Shown here one piece after another: positions 43,342 to 52,099 of a stretch of 64,000 bases of DNA (position 1 is the stretch's first letter; each line of letters starts with the position of its first letter). The position numbers were made by a program, and so were the translations under genes. The stretch spans positions 3,404,001 through 3,468,000 of the forward strand of contig CP143946.1 in the NCBI GenBank assembly GCA_036419695.1. Reading direction: 5' to 3'. Below the pieces are notes generated by a model. That model saw only the letters and a list, made by a program, of their open reading frames with translations, was not told the DNA's origin and did not search any database. The DNA comes from [Clostridium] symbiosum. GTDB taxonomy: Bacteria > Bacillota > Clostridia > Lachnospirales > Lachnospiraceae.

Positions 43342-43935
43342 TTATGAGATAATCTTTAACATAGTCGCTATGTCCTCGGCAGCCATCTGCGCTTTTGACT
43401 TTTCAATCAGGATATTGCCTCCCGTCATGATGTAAGACGGCAATATCCTGATATTACCGTAATAAAGCTCGGTATTTCTTAACTTGTACGTGGAGACAGC
43501 CGGAACTGCGTTCTTCTTTGCCGCTTTTTTTGTAATCGCATTAAAAGCTTTCTTCGCCACATCCCCCATCAGCATGATGACCATAAGGTTGGGAAACAGG
43601 GCAATCTCCTTTTCCAGACAGGGCAGGCTTTTTTCAATGCTGCTTTTCTCTACGGCATACTCCGTCTTAGGGATTTTAACCGCATTCGTTATATAAATCC
43701 CCTTCTGCAAGATATCCTGAATGGACGTTACCGCCGCCCCCGCATCCTGAAAAAGGGGAATTGTGGTTTTCATGTAATCGGCATCCGCAGGTCCGTAAAA
43801 GTCCTGAAGCGGGTCCGCCGGGACCACCTCATTGATCATCATCGCTTTCACCGCCGACGGATCAATCTCGATGTCATTGAGATATAGGCCATCCGTTATC
43901 CCGACTGTTATTTCCAGTTCTTTTTTAATATTCAT
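43342..43935 (-). CDS. Uracil-DNA glycosylase superfamily-like protein
   Basis: A 197-residue soluble protein resembling the uracil-DNA glycosylase fold: MMINEVVPADPLQDFYG takes the place of the usual active-site strand, ITNAVKIPKTEY the place of a family II-type N-containing motif, and MVIMLMGDVAKKAFNAI the third strand. The final typical HPSP-like motif is replaced by LPSYIMTGGN, so normal glycosylase action is uncertain. AAAGGAG precedes the ATG. Assignment rests on pattern only. Confidence 0.55.
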   Translation of the reverse strand: MNIKKELEITVGITDGLYLNDIEIDPSAVKAMMINEVVPADPLQDFYGPADADYMKTTIPLFQDAGAAVTSIQDILQKGIYITNAVKIPKTEYAVEKSSIEKSLPCLEKEIALFPNLMVIMLMGDVAKKAFNAITKKAAKKNAVPAVSTYKLRNTELYYGNIRILPSYIMTGGNILIEKSKAQMAAEDIATMLKIIS

Positions 43936-43981
43936 CGTTTCACTCCTTTGTGGTGATTCAGCGCGGCTTCACACCGCTCTG

Positions 43982-44101
43982 TCAGCCTGCGGCGCACAGA
44001 CTCCGGACGGACACATCGAATTTTTCCGCTAATTCGGGCGCCGTCGCATGTCCCCGCTCCAGCAGGTAATACAGTATTTGAAACAGTCTGCTCTCCTGCA
44101 A
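43982..44101 (-). pseudogene. Remnant of a WYL/HTH_11-type regulator
   Basis: From a TTG start behind AGGAGG the frame gives LQESRLFQILYYLLERGHAT and APELAEKFDVSVR, the first helix-turn-helix of a YafY/WYL-domain regulator, then runs into an unrelated SLCAAG and stops after 39 residues. The recognition helix end and the whole sensor domain are missing. A truncated gene; the ribosome-binding site is still good. Confidence 0.6.
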
Positions 44102-44245
44102 ACTTACACCTCCTGTAGTTCCCGGCAGTTTATCTGCCTTTGCATCCCATCGGTTCCTGACGCTTTCCGCCTCACCCAATTCCCCTGTTTTCACAAGTCA
44201 TTCCCACTTACCGGTTTCTGCTCCCACAAGTTTATTATATTGTAC

Positions 44246-44274
44246 TAACCATGACAACGTCATGTCATGGTTAA
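44246..44274. promoter_or_regulatory. Palindrome upstream of the XRE-type gene
   Basis: TAACCATGACA (44246-44256) and TGTCATGGTTA (44264-44274) are exact inverted repeats 7 nt apart, an operator-like site in the gap between the regulator remnant and the XRE-type gene. Confidence 0.5.
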
Positions 44275-44470
44275 TACGAAAAGGACAAAAAGGCTAAAAT
44301 TCCCTCTGAAAGCGGATGAATCATCTGGTGCATCAACGTGCTCTGCTAGTTTACCAAATACCGCGTAAACGGTAACAATGCAGCGCCTTTCATGTCCATT
44401 CGCTTTTCATGGGGAAGACAAAACAGCGTTTCTATGGTATTCTCTTATTAAAAACAGGGTGGTGATTTGA

Positions 44471-44941
44471 ATGAACCAGAAGAAAATCGGAAGTTTTATA
44501 TCGGAGGTCCGCAGGGAAAAAGGAATGACCCAGGCAGAACTCGCAGAAAAACTCGGCGTTACCAATAAGACCGTCTCCCGGTGGGAAACAGGCAATTATA
44601 TGCCTGACTTATCGACAATCCAGTCCTTGTGTACGGAACTGGACATCGGTGTAAATGAATTTATAAGCGGGGAACGGCTCAGCAGTGAAGCGTTCCGGGA
44701 GCATGCCGACAACAATGTCATCTCCGTTTTAAACAGGGAAGCCCAGATGTTGAAGGAAAAAAGAATAAGTGATTTTTTAAGCGGCGGCGGAACCGGTCTG
44801 CTTCTGTCCGCCCTGTCGTCTGCCAATGGTCTGGGAAGAACCGTCGTTACTATCACAGGGCTCCTGATGATATTTACAGGGTGGTATTTCAGGTCGAAAC
44901 TCGATAAGAGGATTTTATCGGCCCCTGGTACCGAAAAATAA
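44471..44941 (+). CDS. XRE-family regulator with C-terminal membrane segments
   Basis: A 156-residue protein: a helix-turn-helix at residues 1-60 (FISEVRREKGMTQAELAEKLGVTNKTVSRWETGNYMPD), a linker, and a hydrophobic C-terminus (about 108-142) with two short membrane segments. Membrane-anchored XRE regulators of this build are frequent in Lachnospiraceae. GGTGGTG precedes the ATG. Target unknown; the palindrome upstream may be autoregulatory. Confidence 0.85.
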   Translation: MNQKKIGSFISEVRREKGMTQAELAEKLGVTNKTVSRWETGNYMPDLSTIQSLCTELDIGVNEFISGERLSSEAFREHADNNVISVLNREAQMLKEKRISDFLSGGGTGLLLSALSSANGLGRTVVTITGLLMIFTGWYFRSKLDKRILSAPGTEK

Positions 44942-45005
44942 TCAGGTCGGAAAACTGCCACGGATTTTCCCTCCTCCTGTCACACCGTTTCTGTCAAATG
45001 CATTC

Positions 45006-45043
45006 AAAAAGCTCCCGGAAGTCAAATCTCCCCGGAGCTTTTT
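45006..45043. terminator. Bidirectional terminator
   Basis: AAAAAGCTCC and GGAGCTTTTT arms with inner CCGG pairing lie between the convergent XRE-type and methyltransferase genes. Confidence 0.85.
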
Positions 45044-45071
45044 CCGACGAAATACCTCGTCATAAACATGC

Positions 45072-45863
45072 CTATTTGCGTAACACGTCAACCGCATGGC
45101 TCGTAATACCCACCATGTCATCGCGTTCACAGGTGGTGAAATGGTAATTCAAATATAACCGGAATGCGTCGTCATCCATCGCATCCACCGCTTCACGCAT
45201 CAATAAGGCGCAGCCGTCGGCCGCAACGTAATGAAGCCTTGTTACCGGCAATTCAGCCATCAAATCATCGATCTCTTCTTTGCGGACAAGCTCAAACAAG
45301 TCCCTGGGTTCCGACTTTGCGGCAAAGGTCCGGGAATCCAGCAATCCTCTTTTGATATAATCGGCAACGCTGATATTGCCCCGGTTGAATCCTTCATCAA
45401 GAAGACAGCCGTCGGATATCACATAGGCGGCAAAAATAATGCCTCCCTGCTTTGTGACCCGGACTGCCTCGCGAAGCGCCTGCAGCTTATCTTCTCTTTT
45501 ATAGAGATGATACAGCGGGCCTAATAACAGTGTAATGTCATATCTGTTATCCGGGAAGGCAGATAAATCAAGGGCATTCCCCTGGATTACCGATATGTTT
45601 TCGTCCGGCATGGTATTTTGGCGGAAAACCTCTATATTATGTTCAACCAGCTCCACCGCATCGACATCATATCCCCGCCGTGCCAGCGCATGGGAATACC
45701 GGCCGGTACCCGCACCGATTTCAAGGACGCGGTCACCCGGTTTTATATATTTCTCTATATAACGCATCGTTGTAAGAAATTCGACGGTCCCATGCTTCAG
45801 CTTAAGCCGCCTGTCCTCATCGTAGTGATTGTAAAAGTCAATTACATATTGATTCGTTCTCAT
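45072..45863 (-). CDS. Class I SAM-dependent methyltransferase
   Basis: A 263-residue methyltransferase: motif I VLEIGAGTGRYSHALARRGYDVDAVELV, post-I NISVIQGNALDLSAF and motif II YDITLLLGPLYHLYKREDKL. The ATG at 45863 overlaps the TetR-type stop (ATGA), so the genes form a pair. Methyltransferases paired with TetR regulators may act on a toxic compound or metabolite; the substrate is unknown. Confidence 0.87.
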   Translation of the reverse strand: MRTNQYVIDFYNHYDEDRRLKLKHGTVEFLTTMRYIEKYIKPGDRVLEIGAGTGRYSHALARRGYDVDAVELVEHNIEVFRQNTMPDENISVIQGNALDLSAFPDNRYDITLLLGPLYHLYKREDKLQALREAVRVTKQGGIIFAAYVISDGCLLDEGFNRGNISVADYIKRGLLDSRTFAAKSEPRDLFELVRKEEIDDLMAELPVTRLHYVAADGCALLMREAVDAMDDDAFRLYLNYHFTTCERDDMVGITSHAVDVLRK

Positions 45864-46444
45864 ATGATATTCCAATCCGGCTTTTCCTGCCCGATAACAG
45901 CCGACAATACGTTTACCAGCATTTTTTCGGCGCTGTTCCGATCCAATAACATTTTTTTCGTCGCCGTTAAAACGGCTATGCCATGGGTATAGAGAAACAA
46001 ATCCAGAAAGATTACCTTTCCCCGCTCCAACTCTATCCCAATCTGTTCTGAGAAAACTGCCGCCCTTTTTTCATTATCAGTCTCGTCGTAGAAATCCTTC
46101 GCCTTCTCCATTTTTAAATCCATATCGTTTATAAAAAGAAGCTTAAATAAATGCGTCTCCTCACGTGCAAATTCAATATAGGAAAGGGGCAGAACTAAAA
46201 TGGGACTGACATCCACAGAATTACTGTAATGAATGACATACCGACTGTAAAATTCATACGCATAATCGAGGAATTCCTGTTTCAGTTCTTCCATATTCTC
46301 ATAGCAGGTGAAAATAGGGCGTGTAGAACAGTTCAGTTTACCCGCAATACTCCTCGCATTGACGGTTTCAAACCCGGTTTCTCTTGTTATTTCTAAAACC
46401 GTGTTTAAAATCATATCTTTTGTTATTTTGGCTGTTGGCGGCAT
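45860..46444 (-). CDS. TetR-family transcriptional regulator
   Basis: A 194-residue repressor with an N-terminal TetR HTH (ITKDMILNTVLEITRETGFETVNARSIAGKLNCSTRPIFTCYENMEEL) and a helical ligand-binding domain. GAGAGGTG precedes the ATG. Translationally coupled to the methyltransferase gene. An inverted repeat at 46487-46508 upstream is a likely operator. Confidence 0.88.
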   Translation of the reverse strand: MPPTAKITKDMILNTVLEITRETGFETVNARSIAGKLNCSTRPIFTCYENMEELKQEFLDYAYEFYSRYVIHYSNSVDVSPILVLPLSYIEFAREETHLFKLLFINDMDLKMEKAKDFYDETDNEKRAAVFSEQIGIELERGKVIFLDLFLYTHGIAVLTATKKMLLDRNSAEKMLVNVLSAVIGQEKPDWNII

Positions 46445-46472
46445 ATGGATTCACCTCTCTTTAAAAATTCCA

Positions 46473-47711
46473 TCATGATACGCTTGTTATGTAACTATTG
46501 TTGCATAATGATGCCGTTTTGTCAAGCTGGATTTTTGGATGGTTCCGTATAGCTTCGTAGGCCATTACCCCCTTTTTCAGACGCTCTAATCCATCTATGA
46601 CGCGTCCTTTTGGACAAGCAATATTCATGCGCAGAAATTGATTTCCATTGCCGCCGTATGTAATGCCGTCTGACAGATAAAGGCCTGTTTCGCGATGCAG
46701 ATAGCGGCATAGTTCCGATGCATCCCCGGCTATCCTGCTGCAGTCCAGCCAGAGTAAATAAGTGGCATGGGAGGGGACCAGGGTTATATCTCCAATCTCA
46801 TCCTTCAGGAACGTTACAACGGTCCGGCGGTTTTCTGCCAGATAAGCCCGCAGCGCATCCAGCCAGCCATCTCCCCGTGTAAAGGCCGCAATCGCCGCAT
46901 CGATTGCAAAGGAATTTGGCTCAGCCACTTCGTCCGTATTTAACGCCCTCTCTGTCTTATGTCTCAAATCGGCATTCGGAGCCACCACCGCGGCGGTCTG
47001 CAGCCCGGCCAGATTGAATGTCTTGGTTGGGGCAATACAGGTAATGCTGTTCTGCGCATTTTCTTCCGATACCGAGGCAAAGGGGGTATAATCATATCCC
47101 GGTTCCGTCAGATCGCAGTGAATCTCATCGGATATCACACGTACATGGTTCTGCACGCAGAGTGTTCCAATACGGCCAAGCTCTTCCCTGGTCCAGATAC
47201 AGCCGGCAGGATTCTGGGGATTGCAGAGGAGCATCAGGGTTGTCTGTGGATCCGACAGCTTCTTCTCCAGGTCCTCCCAGTCAATCCGGTAATTTGTTCC
47301 GTCATAAGAGAGCCTGTTTTCAATCACACCTCTGCCATTGTTCCGGATGGAATTAAAAAAGATGTTGTAAACCGGCGTCTGTACCAGGACATTTTCCCCA
47401 ACTGCCGTTAGCTTCCTGACCGTGCTTGAAATAGCCGGGACTACACCGGTACAGAATACAATCCAGTCCTTTTCCATCCGGAACCCATGACGGCGCTCCC
47501 ACCAGCCGGCAACCGCCTCCCGCCAGGCATCCGGCACCGCGGTATAACCAAAAATTCCATGCTCTACCCGTTTTCTCATCGCTTCCCTGATTTCCGGAGC
47601 CGTTTCAAAATCCATATCCGCTATCCACATCGGCAGTTCCCGTGCCGTGACGTCCCATTTTACGGAATTGGTTCCGCGCCGGTCGGTCACAACATCAAAA
47701 TTGTATACCAA
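46473..47711 (-). CDS. patB: PatB/MalY-type PLP-dependent beta C-S lyase or aminotransferase
   Basis: A 412-residue fold type I PLP enzyme. The PatB N-terminal region VKWDVTARELPMWIADMDFETAPEI, NPQNPAG, DEIHCDL and the Schiff-base lysine in APTKTFNLAGLQTA are present; MNIACPKGRVIDGLERL closes the core. It probably cleaves cystathionine or cysteine conjugates to a thiol, pyruvate and ammonia. The start is TTG 47711 with AAAGGAGG 8 nt upstream, directly after the DUF3737 stop. The C-terminal about 20 residues extend past the usual end and run over the TetR-type operator. Confidence 0.87.
   Translation of the reverse strand: MVYNFDVVTDRRGTNSVKWDVTARELPMWIADMDFETAPEIREAMRKRVEHGIFGYTAVPDAWREAVAGWWERRHGFRMEKDWIVFCTGVVPAISSTVRKLTAVGENVLVQTPVYNIFFNSIRNNGRGVIENRLSYDGTNYRIDWEDLEKKLSDPQTTLMLLCNPQNPAGCIWTREELGRIGTLCVQNHVRVISDEIHCDLTEPGYDYTPFASVSEENAQNSITCIAPTKTFNLAGLQTAAVVAPNADLRHKTERALNTDEVAEPNSFAIDAAIAAFTRGDGWLDALRAYLAENRRTVVTFLKDEIGDITLVPSHATYLLWLDCSRIAGDASELCRYLHRETGLYLSDGITYGGNGNQFLRMNIACPKGRVIDGLERLKKGVMAYEAIRNHPKIQLDKTASLCNNSYITSVS
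46487..46508. promoter_or_regulatory. Inverted repeat, likely TetR-type operator
   Basis: TTATGTAAC and GTTGCATAA, 4 nt apart, form a 22-bp near-palindrome 43 nt upstream of the TetR-type gene. It lies inside the 3' end of patB. Confidence 0.6.
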
Positions 47712-48569
47712 TTATACAGCCTCCTTTAATGCCGCCGTCCGGACAGCCGTCTTTGTCACATCGACCCTGGAAGCGTCCATAATCAGCTCTTTGATATCCT
47801 CTGCCTGGATTCTTCCTCCCGAGGGATTTAATACGCTGTCAATCGTATTCACCACTTCTGCGTCCACGGTAGAGTATTCAAAGGCCAGCGTCGTATTTAA
47901 CAGCCTGCAGTTTTTCATTACCAGATTTTCAATATAGCACATGCCCTGGTTACTTTCGACGGTACAGTTAATAAGAGTCAGGTTCTTTGCGTTCCAGCCC
48001 AGGTATTCGCCGGAAATGAAGGAATCGTATACGGTCACATTCTCACTGTTCCAGAAGGCATCCTTGGAGAGCAGTCTGGCATGGTGGATTTCCACGTTTT
48101 TCACCCCGTCAAAGGAATAATTGCCTGCCAGTTCAAATCCGTCAATATAGAGGTTTTTACTATTCATGGCAAAGTAATCTCCCTTTGCCGACACCTGCTT
48201 CATCTTAACCTGATCACAGTTCCACAGGGTTTCACCTGCATTCGGCATGGTCACCTGCTCCAGGTTTATCCCGGTTGTGCGCCGGAAATTCTTTGGAGCC
48301 TCAATCATACAGTTTTTCATCGAGATATTTGCCGTATACCAGATTCCTGCGCGCCCCATCTCAAAGATAACACAGTCTTCCAGTTTAATATCCCGGCTGT
48401 ACCACAGAGGGTATTTCCATTTAAACATGCTGCGGTACAGTTCTATGTTACTGCTTTCTTTTAACGGAGATTCCCCGTCGTCAAAGGTCGTGTCGGTGAT
48501 TTTTAAGTTTTTTCCGTGGAACAGGGCTCTCTCTCCCGTTAAAAACTCCTGTTTGATCTCTTTCATCAT
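47712..48569 (-). CDS. DUF3737 family right-handed beta-helix protein
   Basis: A 285-residue protein with repeating turns rich in N, C, I/V and aromatic residues (KLEDCVIFEMGRAGIWY, SMKNCMIEAPKNFR, NLTLINCTVESNQGMCYIEN). This pattern and the TLWNCDQVKMKQVSAKGDYF segment are typical of DUF3737, a pectate-lyase-like beta-helix family of unknown function. No signal peptide. AAAGGA lies 7 nt before the ATG. Directly adjoins patB. Confidence 0.85.
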   Translation of the reverse strand: MMKEIKQEFLTGERALFHGKNLKITDTTFDDGESPLKESSNIELYRSMFKWKYPLWYSRDIKLEDCVIFEMGRAGIWYTANISMKNCMIEAPKNFRRTTGINLEQVTMPNAGETLWNCDQVKMKQVSAKGDYFAMNSKNLYIDGFELAGNYSFDGVKNVEIHHARLLSKDAFWNSENVTVYDSFISGEYLGWNAKNLTLINCTVESNQGMCYIENLVMKNCRLLNTTLAFEYSTVDAEVVNTIDSVLNPSGGRIQAEDIKELIMDASRVDVTKTAVRTAALKEAV

Positions 48570-48664
48570 AATTGATTCCTTTCTGATATGGCTGCTGTGG
48601 GCTTTTCATAAACCACTTTGTTTTTTTATCATCCTGAATACACTTCCAGATTATTTTCAAATAC

Positions 48665-49207
48665 TTAAGCGTTCTTTCCCATCTCATAGGCTGCCGCCAA
48701 CGCCTCCGGCCGGTCCTTAATATCCCCCTTTTTATCGGCTCCCGTACCACGTACTACTCCGGCCAGGCGTGAGAGCTCAAAACAGCTGAGCCAACCTTCC
48801 AGACCTTTCACCGCACCGTCCATGGAACCTGCCGCCTCATCGGCAGAGGCTGACATCAGGTAGATATCACGAAAAACATATTCTCCCGGGAAAAGTGGAT
48901 TTGTCCGGTCCAGCAGTGTTTTCATCTGTCCGGACATTTCGTAAAAATAGACCGGTGTTGCGAATACGAGCACGTCGGCCCGGCGCATGCGCTCCACAAT
49001 CATGGCCGCGTCATCATGAATCACACATTTTCCCGTATGCTGGCAGGCCAGGCATCCCGTACAGAACTTAACCGTCTTATCATAAAGACAGACTTTCTCC
49101 GTCTCATGGCCGGCCTCCTTTGCCCCTCTGATAAACTCATCTGCCAGTATCTCCGAATTACCGCCCATACGTGGGCTGGTAGAAATAACTAATATTTTTT
49201 TACTCAT
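48665..49207 (-). CDS. Flavodoxin-fold NAD(P)H-dependent oxidoreductase / iron-sulfur flavoprotein
   Basis: A 180-residue FMN-binding protein. The phosphate loop is ISTSPRMGGNSEILAD, the cysteine cluster is CTGCLACQHTGKC, and FATPVYFYEMSGQMKTLLDRT is the second FMN-contacting loop. It is of the NADPH-dependent FMN reductase/iron-sulfur flavoprotein type common in anaerobes. The start is at 49207 with a GGAGAAAAGG site; the frame upstream is not family-like. Part of the LysR-divergent cluster. Confidence 0.88.
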   Translation of the reverse strand: MSKKILVISTSPRMGGNSEILADEFIRGAKEAGHETEKVCLYDKTVKFCTGCLACQHTGKCVIHDDAAMIVERMRRADVLVFATPVYFYEMSGQMKTLLDRTNPLFPGEYVFRDIYLMSASADEAAGSMDGAVKGLEGWLSCFELSRLAGVVRGTGADKKGDIKDRPEALAAAYEMGKNA

Positions 49208-49264
49208 TTTCCTTTTCTCCTTTACCCAGGAATCATCCACGGTTCTGCTAAAGCCCGTTTCTGT

Positions 49265-49852
49265 TTACCCGGCCTTTTCAATTTGCAAAGTTCCTGAAAG
49301 ACTGCTGATCTCCCCGCTTCCTGATACCGCCTGCCCCAGTTCATACAGCTTGCCGTTCGGGCTGTAGTCACCGTAGAACATGACCACATCTCCCCAGGGG
49401 GCATAATAGGCCAGCGTCCCCGCTCCTGAAGCTGCCTGCGGGGTATCTGTTATATCGAGATTTTCCGGGAGATAAAAAATTTTCTCATTTTGACCGTAAT
49501 TTTCCACCTCTGTGGTTAATGGAAGCTGCTGGCACAGGCTTTTAGCCGCCGCACTTTCATTTAATTCAAAAACAACGGTTTTCTCACCTGCCGAAACACG
49601 GATCTGCTGTTTTTTATTTTCTTCCGTGACTGGATCGGTACTGCCGTCTGGCGCAGCAATTAGAGCGGCCGCATCTTCGTCCTTCTGCTCTGCGGTGGCG
49701 CAGCTGGCGGCATCGCCATAATTCAAATCGGCCGATGTATAAGGTTCTTCGGGCTCTGCCGTTGTCCCCATTGCAGCTTTTGCACACCCTGCAACGGATA
49801 AAACCAGCGCCATCAGGTAAAGAAATCCCCAAATTCCTTTCATATACTTCAT
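49265..49852 (-). CDS. Cyclophilin-like fold lipoprotein
   Basis: A 195-residue lipoprotein: hydrophobic N-terminus with lipobox SVAGC (Cys about 23), an acidic linker, and a C-terminal cyclophilin-like domain (about 88-192) with TEVENYGQNEKIFYLPENL, LAYYAPWGDVVMFYGD and YELGQAVSG. The fold is that of the cyclophilin-like DUF family, not of active prolyl isomerases. It starts within the stop of the preceding small gene (ATGA overlap). Confidence 0.84.
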   Translation of the reverse strand: MKYMKGIWGFLYLMALVLSVAGCAKAAMGTTAEPEEPYTSADLNYGDAASCATAEQKDEDAAALIAAPDGSTDPVTEENKKQQIRVSAGEKTVVFELNESAAAKSLCQQLPLTTEVENYGQNEKIFYLPENLDITDTPQAASGAGTLAYYAPWGDVVMFYGDYSPNGKLYELGQAVSGSGEISSLSGTLQIEKAG

Positions 49853-50115
49853 AGCCGTCTCCTTTCCTTTTTAACCTCTTGATTCTGCTCCTCTTTTCTC
49901 ATCTGAAAAGCCAGAAAATCGAGACAGTCAATCTGCTTTTCTTTACCGTGAACTTTATCCAGCAGTGATTTCCTATGCTTTTCCAGAAGGGTAAACTGCT
50001 TCTGTCTCTCTCCGGCTTTTGCAAACTCCAAAAACTCCTCGACCACTGCTTTATCACATCCGGCATCTTTTAAGTTTTGTATGACTGCCCCGGTATCTCT
50101 CATATAGTCCGCCAT
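49849..50115 (-). CDS. Small conserved hypothetical protein
   Basis: An 88-residue soluble, charged and helical protein (MADYMRDTGAVIQNLKDAGC at the N-terminus, KKERRRL at the end). ATG 50115 has GAGAGGTG upstream; the frame goes further but without a site. It overlaps the cyclophilin-like gene and is the first gene after the LysR-divergent promoter. Such a small gene next to LysR and cyclophilin-like genes is a recurring clostridial arrangement; function unknown. Confidence 0.7.
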   Translation of the reverse strand: MADYMRDTGAVIQNLKDAGCDKAVVEEFLEFAKAGERQKQFTLLEKHRKSLLDKVHGKEKQIDCLDFLAFQMRKEEQNQEVKKERRRL

Positions 50116-50136
50116 ATCATCACCTCTCTCAGCATG

Positions 50137-50221
50137 ATTATAATTCACCGCATATATAATAGCAAATGCTTATATTAAATACTTTTCCATGCTTGACAGG
50201 CATATATTCCCAGGCTATAAT
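50137..50221. promoter_or_regulatory. Divergent promoters with LysR-type box
   Basis: Plus strand: TTGACA (50193-50198) and TATAAT (50216-50221), 17-nt spacer, for the LysR gene. Minus strand: TATAAT (50137-50142) with TTGCTA (50160-50165). The interrupted palindrome ATATAATAGCAAATGCTTAT (from 50155) with T-N11-A symmetry overlaps the minus-strand -35, as usual for LysR operators. Confidence 0.75.
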
Positions 50222-50257
50222 CTGGTTAAAACAAGCAGGGATCAAGGAGGAATCAGA

Positions 50258-51148
50258 ATGGATATCCGTGTTTTACGTTACTTTCTGGCCGTGACCAGAG
50301 AAGAGAGCATCTCCGGGGCGGCAGAATCACTCCATATGACACAGCCCACCCTGTCGCGGCAGTTGATGGATTTAGAGGAAGAGATTGGAAAGAAGCTGTT
50401 AATCCGCGGAAGCAGAAGGATTACCCTGACGGAGGAAGGAATGCTCTTACGCAAGCGGGCAACTGAAATTTTGGAGCTGGTGGAGAAGACGGAGTCTGAG
50501 TTAATGGCGCCGGGAGAAACCGTCGGCGGAGATATCTATATTGGCGGCGGAGAGACGGACGCCATGCGCCATATTGCCAGGATTGCCACGGATTTGCAGA
50601 GATCCTGCCCTCAGATCCGATACCACCTGTTCAGCGGCAATGCGGACGATGTAACGGAACGTCTGGATAAGGGACTGTTGGATTTCGGCGTCATCATAGA
50701 ACCGGCCGATATGAAAAAATATGACTATATCAAGCTTCCCGCCACAGATACCTGGGGCCTCCTGATGCCGAAAGACTGCCCCCTGGCGGCCCGCGCCGCC
50801 ATCCGGGCAGAGGATTTGCACGGTCTGCCCATTATCACCTCACGTCAGACGCTGACAAGCAATCTGTTTTCCGGATGGCTGGGAACCGAATACGAAAAGC
50901 TGAACATTGTGGCTACCTATAACCTGGTCTATAATGCGTCTCTCATGGTAGACGAAGGGATGGGCTATGCCATTTGCCTTGACAAGCTGGTCAACACATC
51001 TGAGGAAAGCCGCCTCTGTTTCCGGCCGCTGGAACCGCGCATGGAATCGCATCTGAATCTTGTATGGAAGAAATACCAGCTTTTTTCGGGAGCCGCAGAG
51101 CGGTTCTTAAGCAAGGTTCAGGAGGCCTTTAACGGTTTTTCCGGTTAA
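50258..51148 (+). CDS. LysR-family transcriptional regulator
   Basis: A 296-residue regulator: N-terminal HTH (MDIRVLRYFLAVTREESISG, HMTQPTLSRQLMDLEEEIGKKLLIR) and a C-terminal periplasmic-binding-protein-like effector domain starting near DIYIGGGETDAM. AAGGAGG precedes the ATG. Divergent from the small-protein/cyclophilin/flavoprotein/DUF3737/patB cluster, which it probably controls; effector unknown. Confidence 0.93.
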   Translation: MDIRVLRYFLAVTREESISGAAESLHMTQPTLSRQLMDLEEEIGKKLLIRGSRRITLTEEGMLLRKRATEILELVEKTESELMAPGETVGGDIYIGGGETDAMRHIARIATDLQRSCPQIRYHLFSGNADDVTERLDKGLLDFGVIIEPADMKKYDYIKLPATDTWGLLMPKDCPLAARAAIRAEDLHGLPIITSRQTLTSNLFSGWLGTEYEKLNIVATYNLVYNASLMVDEGMGYAICLDKLVNTSEESRLCFRPLEPRMESHLNLVWKKYQLFSGAAERFLSKVQEAFNGFSG

Positions 51149-51150
51149 AA

Positions 51151-51180
51151 AAAAACCAAGGAGGTGCAACTCCTTGGGGT
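51151..51180 (+). terminator. Terminator of the LysR gene
   Basis: AAACCAAGGAG and CTCCTTGGGGTTT form a short stable hairpin just after the stop codon. Confidence 0.75.
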
Positions 51181-51463
51181 TTCGCTTTGCGTCCAGTGGA
51201 CACAACCGCTTTTCTCTGCTAACATCATGTTACGTCAAGAAATAGAAAAATATCAATAGTTTAGTAATTATCAATTTTTTATTCCAACCACCAAACACAC
51301 CCAAAACATCTTATTCTATCAGCATTTTCTTAAAATTTACCAGCTTTAGAGGCTTCCTCAATAGAAGCGGTGAGGGCTGGATTTTCAAGGATTTTAGGGG
51401 TAGTTGTGCGCTATGAGTGTGCTACTGGGCACTATTGACAACTTTATAATGCTTTTCTATGTC

Positions 51464-51685
51464 CTAAGCCACACGATTCATTTGACTAACCATGTCTATG
51501 AATTTTTTCATATCCTCCACATAAGAATAAGGGGCATATTCTGAATATATCTCTGGACTATCAAGTATAACAATCTGCACACCATCCGCCCGCAATGCTT
51601 CCAGTGTGCCTGGCAAACATCGTGCCTCATTCACAGTCTTACATTGATACGCCAAACACCCCTGCTTATCGAAGATTTTTGCCAC
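51464..51685 (-). CDS. Small conserved hypothetical protein
   Basis: A 73-residue protein starting at GTG (MAKIFDKQGCLAYQCKTVNE) with a central ADGVQIVILDSPEIYSEYAPY. Similar short proteins occur in Lachnospiraceae (a DUF6718-like pattern, from memory). The ribosome-binding site is weak (GGGAGAT about 18 nt away), so expression is doubtful. It lies in the AT-rich patch. Confidence 0.5.
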   Translation of the reverse strand: MAKIFDKQGCLAYQCKTVNEARCLPGTLEALRADGVQIVILDSPEIYSEYAPYSYVEDMKKFIDMVSQMNRVA

Positions 51686-51766
51686 AATATAAATTTTTTA
51701 TCTCCCGTTCATGCTCCCTTCTGCCCACTTTGGCGGGCGTTCCAATCAGGGAGGTTAAATATCTCT

Positions 51767-52099
51767 TTATTTAACCTTTTTACCTTCCAAAAATTTCAGA
51801 CGCTCCACAAAATCCTGTTCACTGCAAATTATCTTTGCAGCATATTCCTCATAGAGTAACTTTCCCATTTCAGCATCTTTATATTTATAGATATATCTAT
51901 GACTCCAAATATTAAACAAGTAATCTTCTCCACACCACAACTGAATTTCAATCGGATATGCTAGATTATCTCTTTGATAATATAAATGAATGGCGCGATA
52001 ACCGTCGTCAGCCTTTTTTCCTTTTCGCAAATCAACTACTCTAAAATAATCTGGAAATTCTTCTGGATATTGCTCAAACCTAAGTCTAAATCCAAGCAC
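51767..52099 (-). pseudogene. Truncated RelA/SpoT-domain gene
   Basis: The 110-residue frame matches the C-terminal half of a (p)ppGpp synthetase domain: DVLGFRLRFEQYPEEFPDYF, then DLRKGKKADDGYRAIHLYYQ and YPIEIQLWCGEDYLFNIWSH. The N-terminal ATP-binding part is missing, an in-frame TAG lies six codons before the GTG used here, and a short frame beginning ATGGACTTATTT just upstream is out of register. It therefore looks like a decayed small alarmone synthetase or toxin-like RelA-domain gene. Confidence 0.7.
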
